This document shows positions 24,908-33,031 of a stretch of DNA of 64,000 nucleotides, one piece after another. Source of the stretch: JBDHTS01 sp044221445 (GTDB taxonomy: Bacteria > Pseudomonadota > Alphaproteobacteria > Micavibrionales > Micavibrionaceae); assembly GCA_044221445.1 (NCBI GenBank), contig JBGAPF010000008.1, positions 1 to 64,000 on the forward strand. Reading direction: 5' to 3'. Numbering within the stretch: position 1 is the first letter of the stretch; each line of letters begins with the position of its first letter. The notes beneath the pieces are model-generated. The model was given only the letters and a program-made list of their open reading frames with translations. It ran no database searches and was not told where the DNA came from. The translations under genes were made by a program, and so were the position numbers.

Positions 24908-26176
24908 CTATTCGCCCGGCAGGCGCTCGATAACCGCGCCGCAGGCCTGGAGCTTGCCGACAAGGTTTTCGTAGCCGCGGTCGAGGTGATAGATGCGGTT
25001 GACGGTCGTCTCGCCCTCCGCCACCAGGCCCGCCAGCACCAGCGCGACACTGGCGCGCAGGTCGGTCGCCATCACTTCCGCGCCCGTCAGTTTCGGCACG
25101 CCGCGCACAATGGCGGAATGGCCGTGCACGGTGATGTCCGCGCCCATGCGCACCAGTTCCGGCACATGCATGAAACGGTTTTCGAAGATGGTTTCGGTGA
25201 CCATGCCCGCGCCCGCGCAGAGGGTGAGCATCGCCATGAACTGCGCCTGCAGGTCGGTGGCGAAGCCGGGATAAGGCTCGGTCATGATGTCGGTGCCTTT
25301 GAGCGGCTTGTCCGCGGCGCGGCTGACCACGATGTCCGTCCCGTCTTCCGCCACGCTCGCGCCCGCGCGCTGCAGCGGGCCGACCAGCGCGGCCAGGTGT
25401 TCGGCCCGCACGCCCTGCAGGCGCAGCGTACCCCCCGTCATGGTGACGGCGATCATCCAGGTCCCGGTCTCGATACGGTCCGGCACCACGGCATGGGTCG
25501 CGCCGCGCAGGGCCTTCACGCCGGTAATGCGGATCACGGGCGTGCCCAGCCCCTCGATCTTCGCGCCCATCGCGATCAGGCATTCGCCGAGATCGACGAT
25601 CTCCGGCTCGCGCGCGGCGTTGGACAGAACGGTTTCGCCCTCGGCCAGCGTCGCCGCCATCATCAGGTTTTCGGTCGCGCCGACGGAAACTTTCGGGAAA
25701 TGGATCGCGGCGCCTTTCAGCCCGCCGGCGGCGGCGGCGTTGATATAACCCTGATCCAGCGCGATGTCCGCGCCCATGGCCTTCAGCCCGTCTATATGCA
25801 GGTCCACGGGCCGCGTGCCGATGGCGCAGCCGCCGGGCAGGGAGACGCGCGCCTGACGGAACCTCGCGAGTAGCGGGCCGAGCACCAGGATGCTGGTCCG
25901 CATCTTGCGGACGAGGTCGTACGGCGCCTCGTAATTAACGACGCCGGAGGCGTCGAGCGCCATCAGGTCGCCCTGCGCCGCAATCGTGCAGCCGAGATGG
26001 GTGAGCAGATCCGTCTGGGACCGGATGTCGCGCAGGCCGTTCGGCATGTTCTCAAGGTTCAGCGTCCCGGGCGTGAGCAGCGCCGCGCACATCAGCTTCA
26101 GGGCGGAATTCTTCGCGCCGCTGATGCGGATCGCACCGTTCAGTTTTTTGCCGCCCTGGATGCGGATGCGGTCCAT
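24908..26176 (-). CDS. murA: UDP-N-acetylglucosamine 1-carboxyvinyltransferase
   Basis: This 422-residue cytoplasmic enzyme performs the first committed step of peptidoglycan synthesis, adding enolpyruvate to UDP-GlcNAc; it is the fosfomycin target. The start at 26176 (MDRIRIQGGKKLNGAIRISG) is preceded by AGGAG, giving the family length. Motifs include SGAKNSALKLMCAALLTPG (the KN pair), the loop LPGGCAIGTRPVDLHIDGL with the catalytic Cys that fosfomycin modifies, and FATDLQAQFMAMLTL. The frame is open upstream through the DUF559 remnant with no stop, so read-through would give an N-terminally extended protein; initiation at the internal AGGAG-ATG should dominate. Confidence 0.96.
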   Translation of the reverse strand: MDRIRIQGGKKLNGAIRISGAKNSALKLMCAALLTPGTLNLENMPNGLRDIRSQTDLLTHLGCTIAAQGDLMALDASGVVNYEAPYDLVRKMRTSILVLGPLLARFRQARVSLPGGCAIGTRPVDLHIDGLKAMGADIALDQGYINAAAAGGLKGAAIHFPKVSVGATENLMMAATLAEGETVLSNAAREPEIVDLGECLIAMGAKIEGLGTPVIRITGVKALRGATHAVVPDRIETGTWMIAVTMTGGTLRLQGVRAEHLAALVGPLQRAGASVAEDGTDIVVSRAADKPLKGTDIMTEPYPGFATDLQAQFMAMLTLCAGAGMVTETIFENRFMHVPELVRMGADITVHGHSAIVRGVPKLTGAEVMATDLRASVALVLAGLVAEGETTVNRIYHLDRGYENLVGKLQACGAVIERLPGE

Positions 26177-26572
26177 TCCCGATTTCTCCTGAGACTGCGA
26201 AACCTCGCCCCCTCTTCCCCATCCTTCATGGGGGAGAGGGTTGGCGAGAGGGGGATCGAGTCTTGCTTTTATTTGTTGCACTACGGCCTCTGTATTGTTC
26301 AAAACATCGTTATTCCAAAAACGTAAAACGGTATAGCCTTTTTGTTCGATATAGACCGTGCGCAGCCTGTCTGCGTCCTTCCGAACGTCATGCTGTCCGC
26401 CGTCAACTTCTACCACCGGGCTTTTGCCGGGGCACGCAAAATCCACGATGTGAAGACCAACGGGAACCTGGCACCTGAACCTGTGACCCAGTTGATCGTA
26501 TCGCAAATAATGCCAGAGCCTTTTCTCGGCGTCTGTCGGTTGCCTTCGCAGGGAGCGGGCGTTTTCCGTTAT
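26177..26572 (-). pseudogene. DUF559 endonuclease-like remnant fused in frame to murA
   Basis: The minus frame reads the DUF559 pattern: ENARSLRRQPTDAEKRLWHY, then RFRCQVPVGLHIVDFACPGK, SPVVEVDGGQHDVRKDADRL and KGYTVLRFWNNDVLNN. These are the PD-(D/E)xK-like elements of the family (Asp in VDF, Glu-x-Asp in EVDGG), related to very-short-patch-repair-type nucleases. No ATG, GTG or TTG precedes ARSLRR in frame back to the stop at 26659-26657; a GTG (26582) in another frame suggests a frameshift. No stop codon ends it: the frame continues through the inverted repeat (ANPLPHEGWGRGGEV) into murA. It lies entirely within a pair of long inverted repeats. It could still be translated from an unusual codon, so pseudogene status is likely but not proven. 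Confidence 0.55.
26209..26257 (+). repeat. Left inverted repeat of the DUF559 element
   Basis: It begins CCCCTCTTCCCCATCCTTCA and ends in a purine run. It is the inverted copy of 26584-26632. In the minus frame it encodes the NPLPHEGWGRGGE peptide joining DUF559 to murA. Confidence 0.7.
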
Positions 26573-26583
26573 TCTTTGGCACC

Positions 26584-26632
26584 GGTCCCCCTCTCCCTGG
26601 CCCTCTCCCCCATGAAGGATGGCGAAGAGGGG
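26584..26632 (-). repeat. Right inverted repeat of the DUF559 element
   Basis: Inverted copy of 26209-26257, lying 7 bases beyond the dcd stop codon. The shared core is CATCCTTCATGGGGGAGAGG read on the minus strand. Confidence 0.7.
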
Positions 26633-26639
26633 ATAATTG

Positions 26640-27332
26640 CTACAGCCGCGGCAATGTCACGCCCTTCTGGCCCATGTATTTGCCGGAGCGGTCGGCGTAG
26701 CTGGTTTCGCAGGGGCTGGAGCCCTTGAAGAACAGGAACTGGGCGATGCCTTCGTTGGCGTAGACTTTCGCGGGCAGGGGGGTGGTGTTGGAGATTTCCA
26801 GCGTCACATGGCCTTCCCAGCCGGGCTCCAGCGGCGTGACGTTCACGATCAGGCCGCAGCGGGCATAAGTGCTTTTGCCGAGGCAGATCACCAGCACGTC
26901 CTTCGGGATCCGGAAATATTCGACCGTGCGGGTCAGCACGAAGCTGTTGGGCGGGATGACGCAGACGGGGGTTTTGCGCTCCACGAAGCTCTGATGCGAG
27001 AAATCCTTGGGATCGACGATGGCGTTGTCGACATTGGTGAAGATCATGAATTCGTCGGAACAGCGGGCGTCATAGCCGTAAGACGACAGGCCGAAGGAAA
27101 TGGCGCCGTCGCGCTTCTGCTTTTCGACGAAGGGTTCGATCATGCCTTCCTCCCGCGCGGCCTGGCGGATCCAGTGGTCCGGCATGATGCCGGGGATGGC
27201 CGCGCCCGCCTGCGTTTCCGGGTCCGGGCCGGTCAGCGGGGGGATGGCGCGCAGCATTGTTTCCGGCGGCGGCAGATCGGCATCTTCCGCCGACAGGACG
27301 GGCGGAATGCGTTTTTTCTCAAGGGCGTCCAT
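26640..27332 (-). CDS. dcd: dCTP deaminase
   Basis: This homotrimeric enzyme deaminates dCTP to dUTP, the main route to thymidylate precursors. The catalytic core starts at MPDHWIRQAAREEGMIEPF and includes DGAISFGLSSYGYDARCSDE, the VLTRTVEYFRIPKDV segment, GKSTYARCGLIVNVTPLEPG and the catalytic Glu in HVTLEISNTTPLP. I annotate the ATG at 27332 (230 residues) because codon use upstream of the core is coding-like and GAAGG precedes it. It overlaps the end of the short upstream gene by 14 bases. The conservative alternative is ATG 27185 (181 residues), the usual family length, which lacks a ribosome site. Confidence 0.9.
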   Translation of the reverse strand: MDALEKKRIPPVLSAEDADLPPPETMLRAIPPLTGPDPETQAGAAIPGIMPDHWIRQAAREEGMIEPFVEKQKRDGAISFGLSSYGYDARCSDEFMIFTNVDNAIVDPKDFSHQSFVERKTPVCVIPPNSFVLTRTVEYFRIPKDVLVICLGKSTYARCGLIVNVTPLEPGWEGHVTLEISNTTPLPAKVYANEGIAQFLFFKGSSPCETSYADRSGKYMGQKGVTLPRL

Positions 27333-27462
27333 GGTCTTTGCCTTCGGGTTTGGGGGCAGGGAAATTCTGCTCGTTTTTCCTGGATTTGCGGCGCTGCAGG
27401 TTCTTGCGCAGGGCCTCGGCGCGTTTTTCCGCGCGCTGCTGCTGCTGGACGGGGTCTGCCAT
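27319..27462 (-). CDS. Short Arg/Lys/Gln-rich conserved protein
   Basis: This encodes 47 residues: MADPVQQQQRAEKRAEALRK, then NLQRRKSRKNEQN and a Pro/Lys-rich tail. Short proteins with the pattern R-x-x-x-L-R-x-N-L-x-R-R-K are common close to murA in alphaproteobacteria; their role is unknown. The stop overlaps the extended dcd start, so the two are probably coupled. It is the first gene of the minus-strand run through dcd, murA, glpD and glpK. Confidence 0.6.
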   Translation of the reverse strand: MADPVQQQQRAEKRAEALRKNLQRRKSRKNEQNFPAPKPEGKDHGRP

Positions 27463-27564
27463 CTGAAAAAACCTGACGTAAAAAAGGCCGGATACGCCAA
27501 CGATATAAAAAAATCCCTGTCCGCACCAGAGATTTGTTAAGATCCAGCGCCCGAAGGCAAGGAT

Positions 27565-27591
27565 TTGCCAAGATTTTATTTTTCATATAAT
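27565..27591 (+). promoter_or_regulatory. Promoter with TATAAT close to the start codon
   Basis: TTGCCA (27565-27570), a short 15-base spacer and a perfect TATAAT (27586-27591). The expected start point is only about 4 bases before the ATG at 27602, too short for a ribosome site. Confidence 0.5.
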
Positions 27592-27601
27592 ATAGTGAGC
27601 C

Positions 27602-28759
27602 ATGGAAGCTTCATTTGTTACAAAAGCGCTTTTAAGCCTGACCGCCTGGACCCAGATCCTGAACGGGCCGTCGCCGCCCCAGGAGGTGTTTTCGCCCGCG
27701 GACATAAAGAACGGCCGCCTGCTCGCGGAGCGGGATGCGCTTATAGAGGAATTTGGAAAAGGCAGGACATTCCAGTTTGAAACCGATGTCCGTAACGGGG
27801 AGGGCAGCACTTTGGCGGGCGGGCGCACCAAGACGGCCTGCGTGATGTCGCTGGAGACCGGAAGCAGCCCCGAAGATATGGGTTCCCGTTATTTTCCAGG
27901 CGGGATCGATCCGGCCCTGCTACGCCTTCCCGGCACCGCGCAGGACTGGCGCGACGCCGTCGCCTTTCATGAAGGCGGCCACTGCCAGCCCGAACAGAAC
28001 GGCAAGAGTCGGGAAGTGCAGGAATATCTGGCGCAGGGCTTCGCGGGGACCATGGCTCAGAAGGCTCATGACGCCGGCGCAGACAGCGCCCTGGACGTGG
28101 CCGCCGCGCGCCGCGGCCTTTACGCCATCGCGGAAATGATGAGCGGCAGGGATTATCAGCATAGCCTGGCCGCGATCGCGCCGCTGCCGGGGGAACGCCC
28201 CCTGTTGAAGGGCGACCTGAACAAGGCGGGGGAGCAGGCCGCACGCGACATACAGGCCGCAAAGGACGAAATCTATTTCAGGATCGGGCAGGACAATGCA
28301 AATCCGTTCGACCGGATCGAAGCCCTTGTCATGATCAGGGACAATCCGGCGCTGCGCCTGACGGTGCCGCAGAAGGAAGCGCTGCTGACCGTTCATAACC
28401 AGGGGACCGAAAAGCAGGCGGCCGCGTTCCTCAAAAGCATAAAGATCCCTGCGGACGCGCAGGCGGACTATGGCCGTGAACTGCGCACCAGCCTGATCAA
28501 CCGGGGCGGCCAACTGGCAGGCGCCCATCCGGAACTGGCTTATGAATACGCCACGAAGGTTTTGGAACGCGGCATCCAGGACAATCCTACAGGCCGTAAA
28601 TTTGTCGATAATTTCATTGCCGGCGCAAGCCTGGCGCCCGGATATTTCAACGCGCCGGAAAGCGGCAGGGCGCCGTCGGATAAGCTCACAGGGCAGACTC
28701 AGGCCTTCGGAGGCATCGTTCCCGTTCCCGCAGCCCGCCCCACCGAACCGCGCCCCTGA
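27602..28759 (+). CDS. Hypothetical protein with HEGGH motif
   Basis: This encodes 385 residues. The striking element is AVAFHEGGHCQPEQ near residue 125, a fit to the HExxH zinc-binding helix of metallopeptidases (HEGGH). A later Glu/Gln-rich helix (REVQEYLAQGFAG) could hold a third ligand but is not diagnostic. The rest is Ala-rich and helical (about residues 150-290), ending in a Pro-rich tail. There is no signal peptide, so if it is a protease it would act in the cytoplasm or be exported by another route. I know no matching named family. The gene is GC-rich like the chromosome. It is monocistronic, and the tRNA gene follows 75 bases after its stop. Confidence 0.6.
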   Translation: MEASFVTKALLSLTAWTQILNGPSPPQEVFSPADIKNGRLLAERDALIEEFGKGRTFQFETDVRNGEGSTLAGGRTKTACVMSLETGSSPEDMGSRYFPGGIDPALLRLPGTAQDWRDAVAFHEGGHCQPEQNGKSREVQEYLAQGFAGTMAQKAHDAGADSALDVAAARRGLYAIAEMMSGRDYQHSLAAIAPLPGERPLLKGDLNKAGEQAARDIQAAKDEIYFRIGQDNANPFDRIEALVMIRDNPALRLTVPQKEALLTVHNQGTEKQAAAFLKSIKIPADAQADYGRELRTSLINRGGQLAGAHPELAYEYATKVLERGIQDNPTGRKFVDNFIAGASLAPGYFNAPESGRAPSDKLTGQTQAFGGIVPVPAARPTEPRP

Positions 28760-28834
28760 CCGGGCCGCACCCTTCGCCAAACCTCTGGACAGGCCTGCGG
28801 GGATGCGATAGACGTAGAACCGCTTTTTCAGCAC

Positions 28835-28915
<81 letters not shown>

Positions 28916-28996
28916 TCTGCAAAATTCACGGCTTAGCGGTGGTAGACAATTAACCGAATCCTGTTCTGCTTGCCGGGGGAGCGAACGGGGGAGTTG

Positions 28997-30118
28997 CTAG
29001 CAAGCCGGCACCGTTTGATCCGCTATAAGTTGATCAAATAAGGACTCTCGCTGTTCTTGTTCGGACAATGTTTTCCATAGAAATTCACTATTTCGAAACA
29101 TATGATAACGCCCGTAAAGGTATTCACTGAGGGCGTTACGAAGCGAGGCTACCGAGGGAATGGTATCAAACGCGTAGTCCATTGCGTCAGACTGGTGACA
29201 GCAACGGAGCGCCCAATAGGCGCTCATAACTGGCCGAAGATATGTTGAGATAAGATGTGTTTCAATCTCACTCCGCATGCGCGATTCTTCTGCAAAATCT
29301 TCGTCGGTACGAGGCATGGTTGGAATAGCCTTGAACGTTTGACGGTCTTCCATTAATGCTAAGATATCGGCCAGACAGGCGACAATCTCGCTCTTTGTGC
29401 GAGGGTCCCCTATAAGTGAGGCCGATCCAGGTCCATCATTTCTGAAGGCCTCTTTCAGAAAGAAGTCCGCGTCAGGAAATTTGATAATTTTGTGATCTCC
29501 TCGAACCTCCGGTCGGGAGTAAAAAACGATACGATATTCGCATTGTCCTGAATATTTTGGATCTTTTAAAAACGGATTGGCTTGAATAGCTCCCGCCCAA
29601 GGATCGCTAGCTTGCCCTGTGTACTGGACGACGTCAGGCACGATATGTGTGAAAAATTCATTCAATGGCCTGCCGTCAATATTACCATAGGACCATAAAT
29701 GTCGACATAGTGCTACGGGATCAATGAACTCGACACAGCCGTTATACGCATATCGAGGCTTTGTCGGATCCGTCATGATTGGCTTGAGCTTTTCAAGTTC
29801 GCCGAAGGACATGGACTGTATGTAACATTCGGTGCTGCTTCGGATTACGGAGTTTCCAGTAACAGTGAATGATGAACCAGGGGCAAGCATGGCCAGCCTG
29901 TTGTTTTCAACCATTCGAAGAGCCTCCGGATTGGGATTTTCTGGAGTGATAGAAAATGCACCTGTTTCTCCGGTCGCTACAGCTTCTTGGCGATCACCAA
30001 TCCAATCGTCCTCTGTTGCGATCTCTAGAAGGCGATAGTATTGCGCATTTCCAATGCGCAACGAACCTTCAAGCATGGCAGATATCCATCTGCTGTCGAG
30101 AAATCTGAAATATCCCAT
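28997..30118 (-). CDS. Island cargo: AT-rich hypothetical protein
   Basis: This encodes 373 residues and is the only gene of the tRNA-bounded island. The N-terminus YFRFLDSRWISAMLEGSLRI followed by GNAQYYRLLEIATEDDWIGD recalls, only loosely, the opening of DUF2971-like proteins (F-x-Y/F, a residue-selecting loop, then N/GD), which are common in accessory and defence regions; I do not claim membership. The middle is mixed alpha/beta with FLKDPKYSGQCEYRIVFYSR, resembling the FxKDxxYxxExExR pattern of that group. The C-terminal 120 residues are helical. It has no signal or membrane segment. It is clearly more AT-rich than the neighbours and uses different codons. Antiphage or other conflict function is a guess from its location. 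Confidence 0.7.
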   Translation of the reverse strand: MGYFRFLDSRWISAMLEGSLRIGNAQYYRLLEIATEDDWIGDRQEAVATGETGAFSITPENPNPEALRMVENNRLAMLAPGSSFTVTGNSVIRSSTECYIQSMSFGELEKLKPIMTDPTKPRYAYNGCVEFIDPVALCRHLWSYGNIDGRPLNEFFTHIVPDVVQYTGQASDPWAGAIQANPFLKDPKYSGQCEYRIVFYSRPEVRGDHKIIKFPDADFFLKEAFRNDGPGSASLIGDPRTKSEIVACLADILALMEDRQTFKAIPTMPRTDEDFAEESRMRSEIETHLISTYLRPVMSAYWALRCCHQSDAMDYAFDTIPSVASLRNALSEYLYGRYHMFRNSEFLWKTLSEQEQRESLFDQLIADQTVPAC

Positions 30119-30166
30119 ATCGAAATTAATATAAGGAATTAAGCGTTAAGGCGAGTCTCAGAATAG

Positions 30167-30206
30167 GAGGTCGAGAGTTCAATCCTCTCTGGCAGCACCA
30201 TTTTTT
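30167..30206 (+). repeat. Attachment-site repeat, distal copy (attR-like)
   Basis: Second copy of the tRNA-Thr 3' end. The sequence 5' of it does not resemble a tRNA, so this is not a second tRNA gene. Its last bases touch the stop codon of the next minus-strand gene (30205). Confidence 0.85.
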
Positions 30207-30447
30207 AATTTGCTTTTTTCAGGTTTTCCGCCAGGTCGGCGCGATGTTTTTCCGCCAGCTGGCTGCAGATATGGCCAAGATCCTGGATATCGTCGATCGA
30301 CATGCTTATGACCGAACGGACATAGGTTTTCGGCCCGATAGTTTCTATAAACTCGATACGGCCATCGAGCCCGGTCAGGCTTATAGCGAACCTGTTCACC
30401 CGGATTGCGGGCAGGCTTTCGGGTTCGGTCTGCAGATTTTCTTTCAT
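30205..30447 (-). CDS. Small hypothetical protein flanking the island
   Basis: This encodes 80 residues from ATG 30447 (MKENLQTEPESLPAIRVNRF), preceded by AAGGCGGGA; the TTG at 30477 is a poorer start. It has a beta-rich middle (FAISLTGLDGRIEFIETIGP) and a helical Lys/Ala-rich end. No family is recognised. The stop codon lies at the edge of the distal attachment repeat, so before island insertion this gene ended just downstream of the tRNA gene, a reason to think the C-terminus may have been altered by the integration. Confidence 0.5.
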   Translation of the reverse strand: MKENLQTEPESLPAIRVNRFAISLTGLDGRIEFIETIGPKTYVRSVISMSIDDIQDLGHICSQLAEKHRADLAENLKKAN

Positions 30448-30590
30448 ATGGTCCCGCCTTTCACATCCCCGCCACAATAACTATACCTTTAGATCTGCTT
30501 CCGCCAGACCCCGCCGGCAACCGCTGTGGAGACGGCGGCCATGCCTGATAACAGGCGCCCGACATACGGCCATCTGCAGCGCCATTCAGC

Positions 30591-30618
30591 TTGCGTTGCG
30601 CCATTATTCCTCTATGCT
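30591..30618 (+). promoter_or_regulatory. Weak candidate promoter
   Basis: TTGCGT (30591-30596), 16 bases, TATGCT (30613-30618), ahead of the RTX/propeller gene at 30681, which has AAGG nine bases before its ATG. Confidence 0.3.
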
Positions 30619-30680
30619 GGGGAGCGAAATCACCGATAAATGTCGCCATTCGCGTTTTAATTTTATTGCAAGGCTAACCC

Positions 30681-32891
30681 ATGACCATCACCGTTTCCAA
30701 TCCCGGCCTCGTTTCTGTCAACGCCCAAGGCATTGACGCCAATGGCGGCAGCGCCTCGCCGTCGTTTTCACCGGACGGCAAATCCATTATTTTCACCTCG
30801 TCGGCAAGCAACCTGGTCACGGGCGATTTTCATGATTTCGAGGATATTTTCGTCAAGGACCTGACAACGGGCGCGGTGACCCTCGTCTCTTCCAGCGCGG
30901 CGGGCGTGCAGGGCAATTCGATCAGCCTGTCCGGCGTATTCTCCCCGGACGGCACCCATGTCATGTTTTCGACCTTCGCCTCCAACATCGTGCCGGGCGA
31001 CACCAATAACGGGGAAGACATCTTCCTGAAAGATCTGAGCACCGGCGCGATCACGCTGGTGGCGCAGGGCGTGGGCAACACCATCGGCAACGGATACAGC
31101 ACCGCGCAGGTGTTTTCCGGCGACGGCTCCAAGATCGCTTTTTCCTCCTACGCGACCAATCTCGGTCCCCACGACGCGAACGGCACCACGGATATTTACG
31201 TCCGCGACCTGAACACGGGGGTCATTTCCCTGGTGTCCACGGGCGCTTCGGGAGAGGGGGACAGTTTCAGCGACAGGCCGTCCCTGAATTTCGACGGGAC
31301 GATGGTCGCGTTTCAGAGCGCCGCCACCAACCTGGTGACAGGCGACACCAACGGCTTCCAGGACATCTTCGTGAAAAACCTGACGACCGGCGCGGTCACG
31401 CGCATCCTCGGCGCGGGCGGCGTCCAGGGCAACGAAGACAGCGGCGGCGTGATCTTCTCGCCCGACGGCACGCATATCGCCTTCTACAGCGCGGCGGACA
31501 ACCTTGTCGCCGGCGACACCAGCGGGCGGGTCGATATTTTCCTCGCCGATCTGGCGACGGGCGTCGTGACGCGCGTTTCCGAGACCGCGGGCGGCGTGGG
31601 CGCGAACGGCGACAGCTTCGGCGCGGTATTCTCGCCCGACGGGCATGAGATCGCGTTCGTCAGCCTCACCTCCAATTTCGGCGCGACCGACACCAACAGA
31701 ACCGAGGACGTCTATATCAAGGACCTCGAAACCGGCAAGCTGACCCTCGTGTCGCATAACTATGCGGGCGTGGCGGGCGACAATTTCAGCCTGTCGCCGT
31801 CCTTTTCCCCCGACGGAACGAGAATCATTTACCACAGCGCCGCCGACCTTACCAACACCGGCGGTCACAACAGCAGCATCTATGTCGCCACGGTCAGCGG
31901 CAACCCGCACGTCATCAGCGGCACGGCGTCGAACGACACGATCACGGGCACCGCTGAAAACGACGTCATCGACGGCAAGGGCGGCAAGGACCATATCCAT
32001 GCGGGCGGCGGCAACGACACGGTCTGGGCCGGCACCGGGAACGCGCATCTTTACGGCGGGGAAGGCAACGACGTGCTGTACGGCCGCGGCGGCAATGACG
32101 GCATTTACGGCGAAAACGGCAACGACTACATCAAGGGCGGCGCCGGCAGCGACACGCTTTCGGGCGGCGCTGGCAACGACACCGTCGCGGGCGAGGCGGG
32201 CGACGACACCGTCTACGGCAATGCCGGCGACGACAGGCTGTCGGGCGGCGACGGCGCGGACAATCTGTACGGCGCGTCCGGATCCGACACCATGGACGGC
32301 GGTGCGGGGAACGACCATCTGTACGGCGCTTCGGGCGTCGACTTCATGCATGGCGGCGCCGGCGACGACGTGCTGTACGGCGACGGCTCCAGCGACCTGC
32401 TGACCGGCGACGACGGCAATGACGAACTGCATGGCGGCAGCAGCGCCGACACGCTGACCGGCGGCGCAGGCAACGACACGCTGTATGGCGACGGCGCAAG
32501 CGACGTGCTGTTCGGCGAAGGCGGCAACGACGTCCTCAACGGCGGCACCGGCACGAACCGTCTGGTCGGCGGGGCGGGGGAAGATGCCTTCGTCATTAAC
32601 GCCGATTCTTTCGACGGCCATGCCGACAAGATCCAGGACTTCGACGCCGGCGAAGGCGACTTCCTGCGGCTCGACAGCATCCTGAGCGGGTTCAACCCCG
32701 TCAGCAGCGCCATCACAGATTATGTGAGCGCCGCGGAATCGGGCGGCAGCACGACCATCGCCATCGACCGCGACGGCGCGGGCGGCGCGTATGCATTCGA
32801 GAACGTCGTCGTCCTCCAGCACGTCACCGGCGTCAACATCCAGGACCTGTACGACGCGAACGGCATCGTGGTGAACGGCGCGCTGGCGTAA
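30681..32891 (+). CDS. Secreted beta-propeller/RTX Ca2+-binding protein
   Basis: This encodes 736 residues. Residues about 1-400 contain seven to eight repeats of a TolB/PD40-like blade (SPSFSPDGKSIIFTSSASNL, FSPDGTHVMFSTFASNIV and so on, each followed by D-x-F-x-K-D-L-x-T-G), predicting a beta-propeller. Residues about 410-640 are RTX nonapeptides of the GGxGND-x-L-Y-G type, which bind Ca2+ outside the cell. The C-terminus (FDAGEGDFLRLDSIL onward, ending NIQDLYDANGIVVNGALA) resembles type I secretion targeting domains. There is no Sec signal peptide, as expected for type I export. No ABC exporter is nearby. The ligand or activity of the propeller is unknown. A 12-bp terminator follows at 32916. 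Confidence 0.85.
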   Translation: MTITVSNPGLVSVNAQGIDANGGSASPSFSPDGKSIIFTSSASNLVTGDFHDFEDIFVKDLTTGAVTLVSSSAAGVQGNSISLSGVFSPDGTHVMFSTFASNIVPGDTNNGEDIFLKDLSTGAITLVAQGVGNTIGNGYSTAQVFSGDGSKIAFSSYATNLGPHDANGTTDIYVRDLNTGVISLVSTGASGEGDSFSDRPSLNFDGTMVAFQSAATNLVTGDTNGFQDIFVKNLTTGAVTRILGAGGVQGNEDSGGVIFSPDGTHIAFYSAADNLVAGDTSGRVDIFLADLATGVVTRVSETAGGVGANGDSFGAVFSPDGHEIAFVSLTSNFGATDTNRTEDVYIKDLETGKLTLVSHNYAGVAGDNFSLSPSFSPDGTRIIYHSAADLTNTGGHNSSIYVATVSGNPHVISGTASNDTITGTAENDVIDGKGGKDHIHAGGGNDTVWAGTGNAHLYGGEGNDVLYGRGGNDGIYGENGNDYIKGGAGSDTLSGGAGNDTVAGEAGDDTVYGNAGDDRLSGGDGADNLYGASGSDTMDGGAGNDHLYGASGVDFMHGGAGDDVLYGDGSSDLLTGDDGNDELHGGSSADTLTGGAGNDTLYGDGASDVLFGEGGNDVLNGGTGTNRLVGGAGEDAFVINADSFDGHADKIQDFDAGEGDFLRLDSILSGFNPVSSAITDYVSAAESGGSTTIAIDRDGAGGAYAFENVVVLQHVTGVNIQDLYDANGIVVNGALA

Positions 32892-32915
32892 CAAAAGAAA
32901 ACCTTTTGGAATTTC

Positions 32916-32949
32916 GGGCCATTCGCCTATCCGGCGAATGGCCCGTTTT
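32916..32949 (+). terminator. Rho-independent terminator
   Basis: A perfect 12-bp stem, GGGCCATTCGCC (32916-32927) and GGCGAATGGCCC (32933-32944), with a 5-base loop, followed by GTTTTC, 25 bases after the RTX/propeller stop codon. Confidence 0.85.
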
Positions 32950-33031
32950 CTATGCGGCAGATATTTCCTTGTGCAACGGTTCTCGTGCACTTTATAATTT
33001 GTAGATTTAAACCTATTGAGAGACAGCCCTG

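Larger units (their letters stand above)
26209..26632. mobile_element. 424-bp inverted-repeat element carrying a DUF559 gene
   Basis: Two roughly 49-base inverted repeats (26209-26257 and 26584-26632, about five mismatches by hand) bracket the DUF559 remnant. The unit sits 7 bases after the dcd stop and 32 bases before the murA start, and its interior is more AT-rich than both neighbours. DUF559 genes bordered by such purine/pyrimidine-biased palindromes are scattered in many proteobacterial genomes. No transposase is encoded, so any mobility would be in trans. Confidence 0.55.

Noticed and set aside
24861..25583. N-terminal extension of glpD by about 240 residues
   Set aside because: The added Arg-rich sequence is an out-of-frame reading of murA; the normal glpD start at 24860 has the expected FAD-binding N-terminus.
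30167..30206. Second tRNA-Thr gene
   Set aside because: Only the 3' half (T arm and acceptor strand) is present; the D and anticodon arms are missing, so it is an attachment-site copy.
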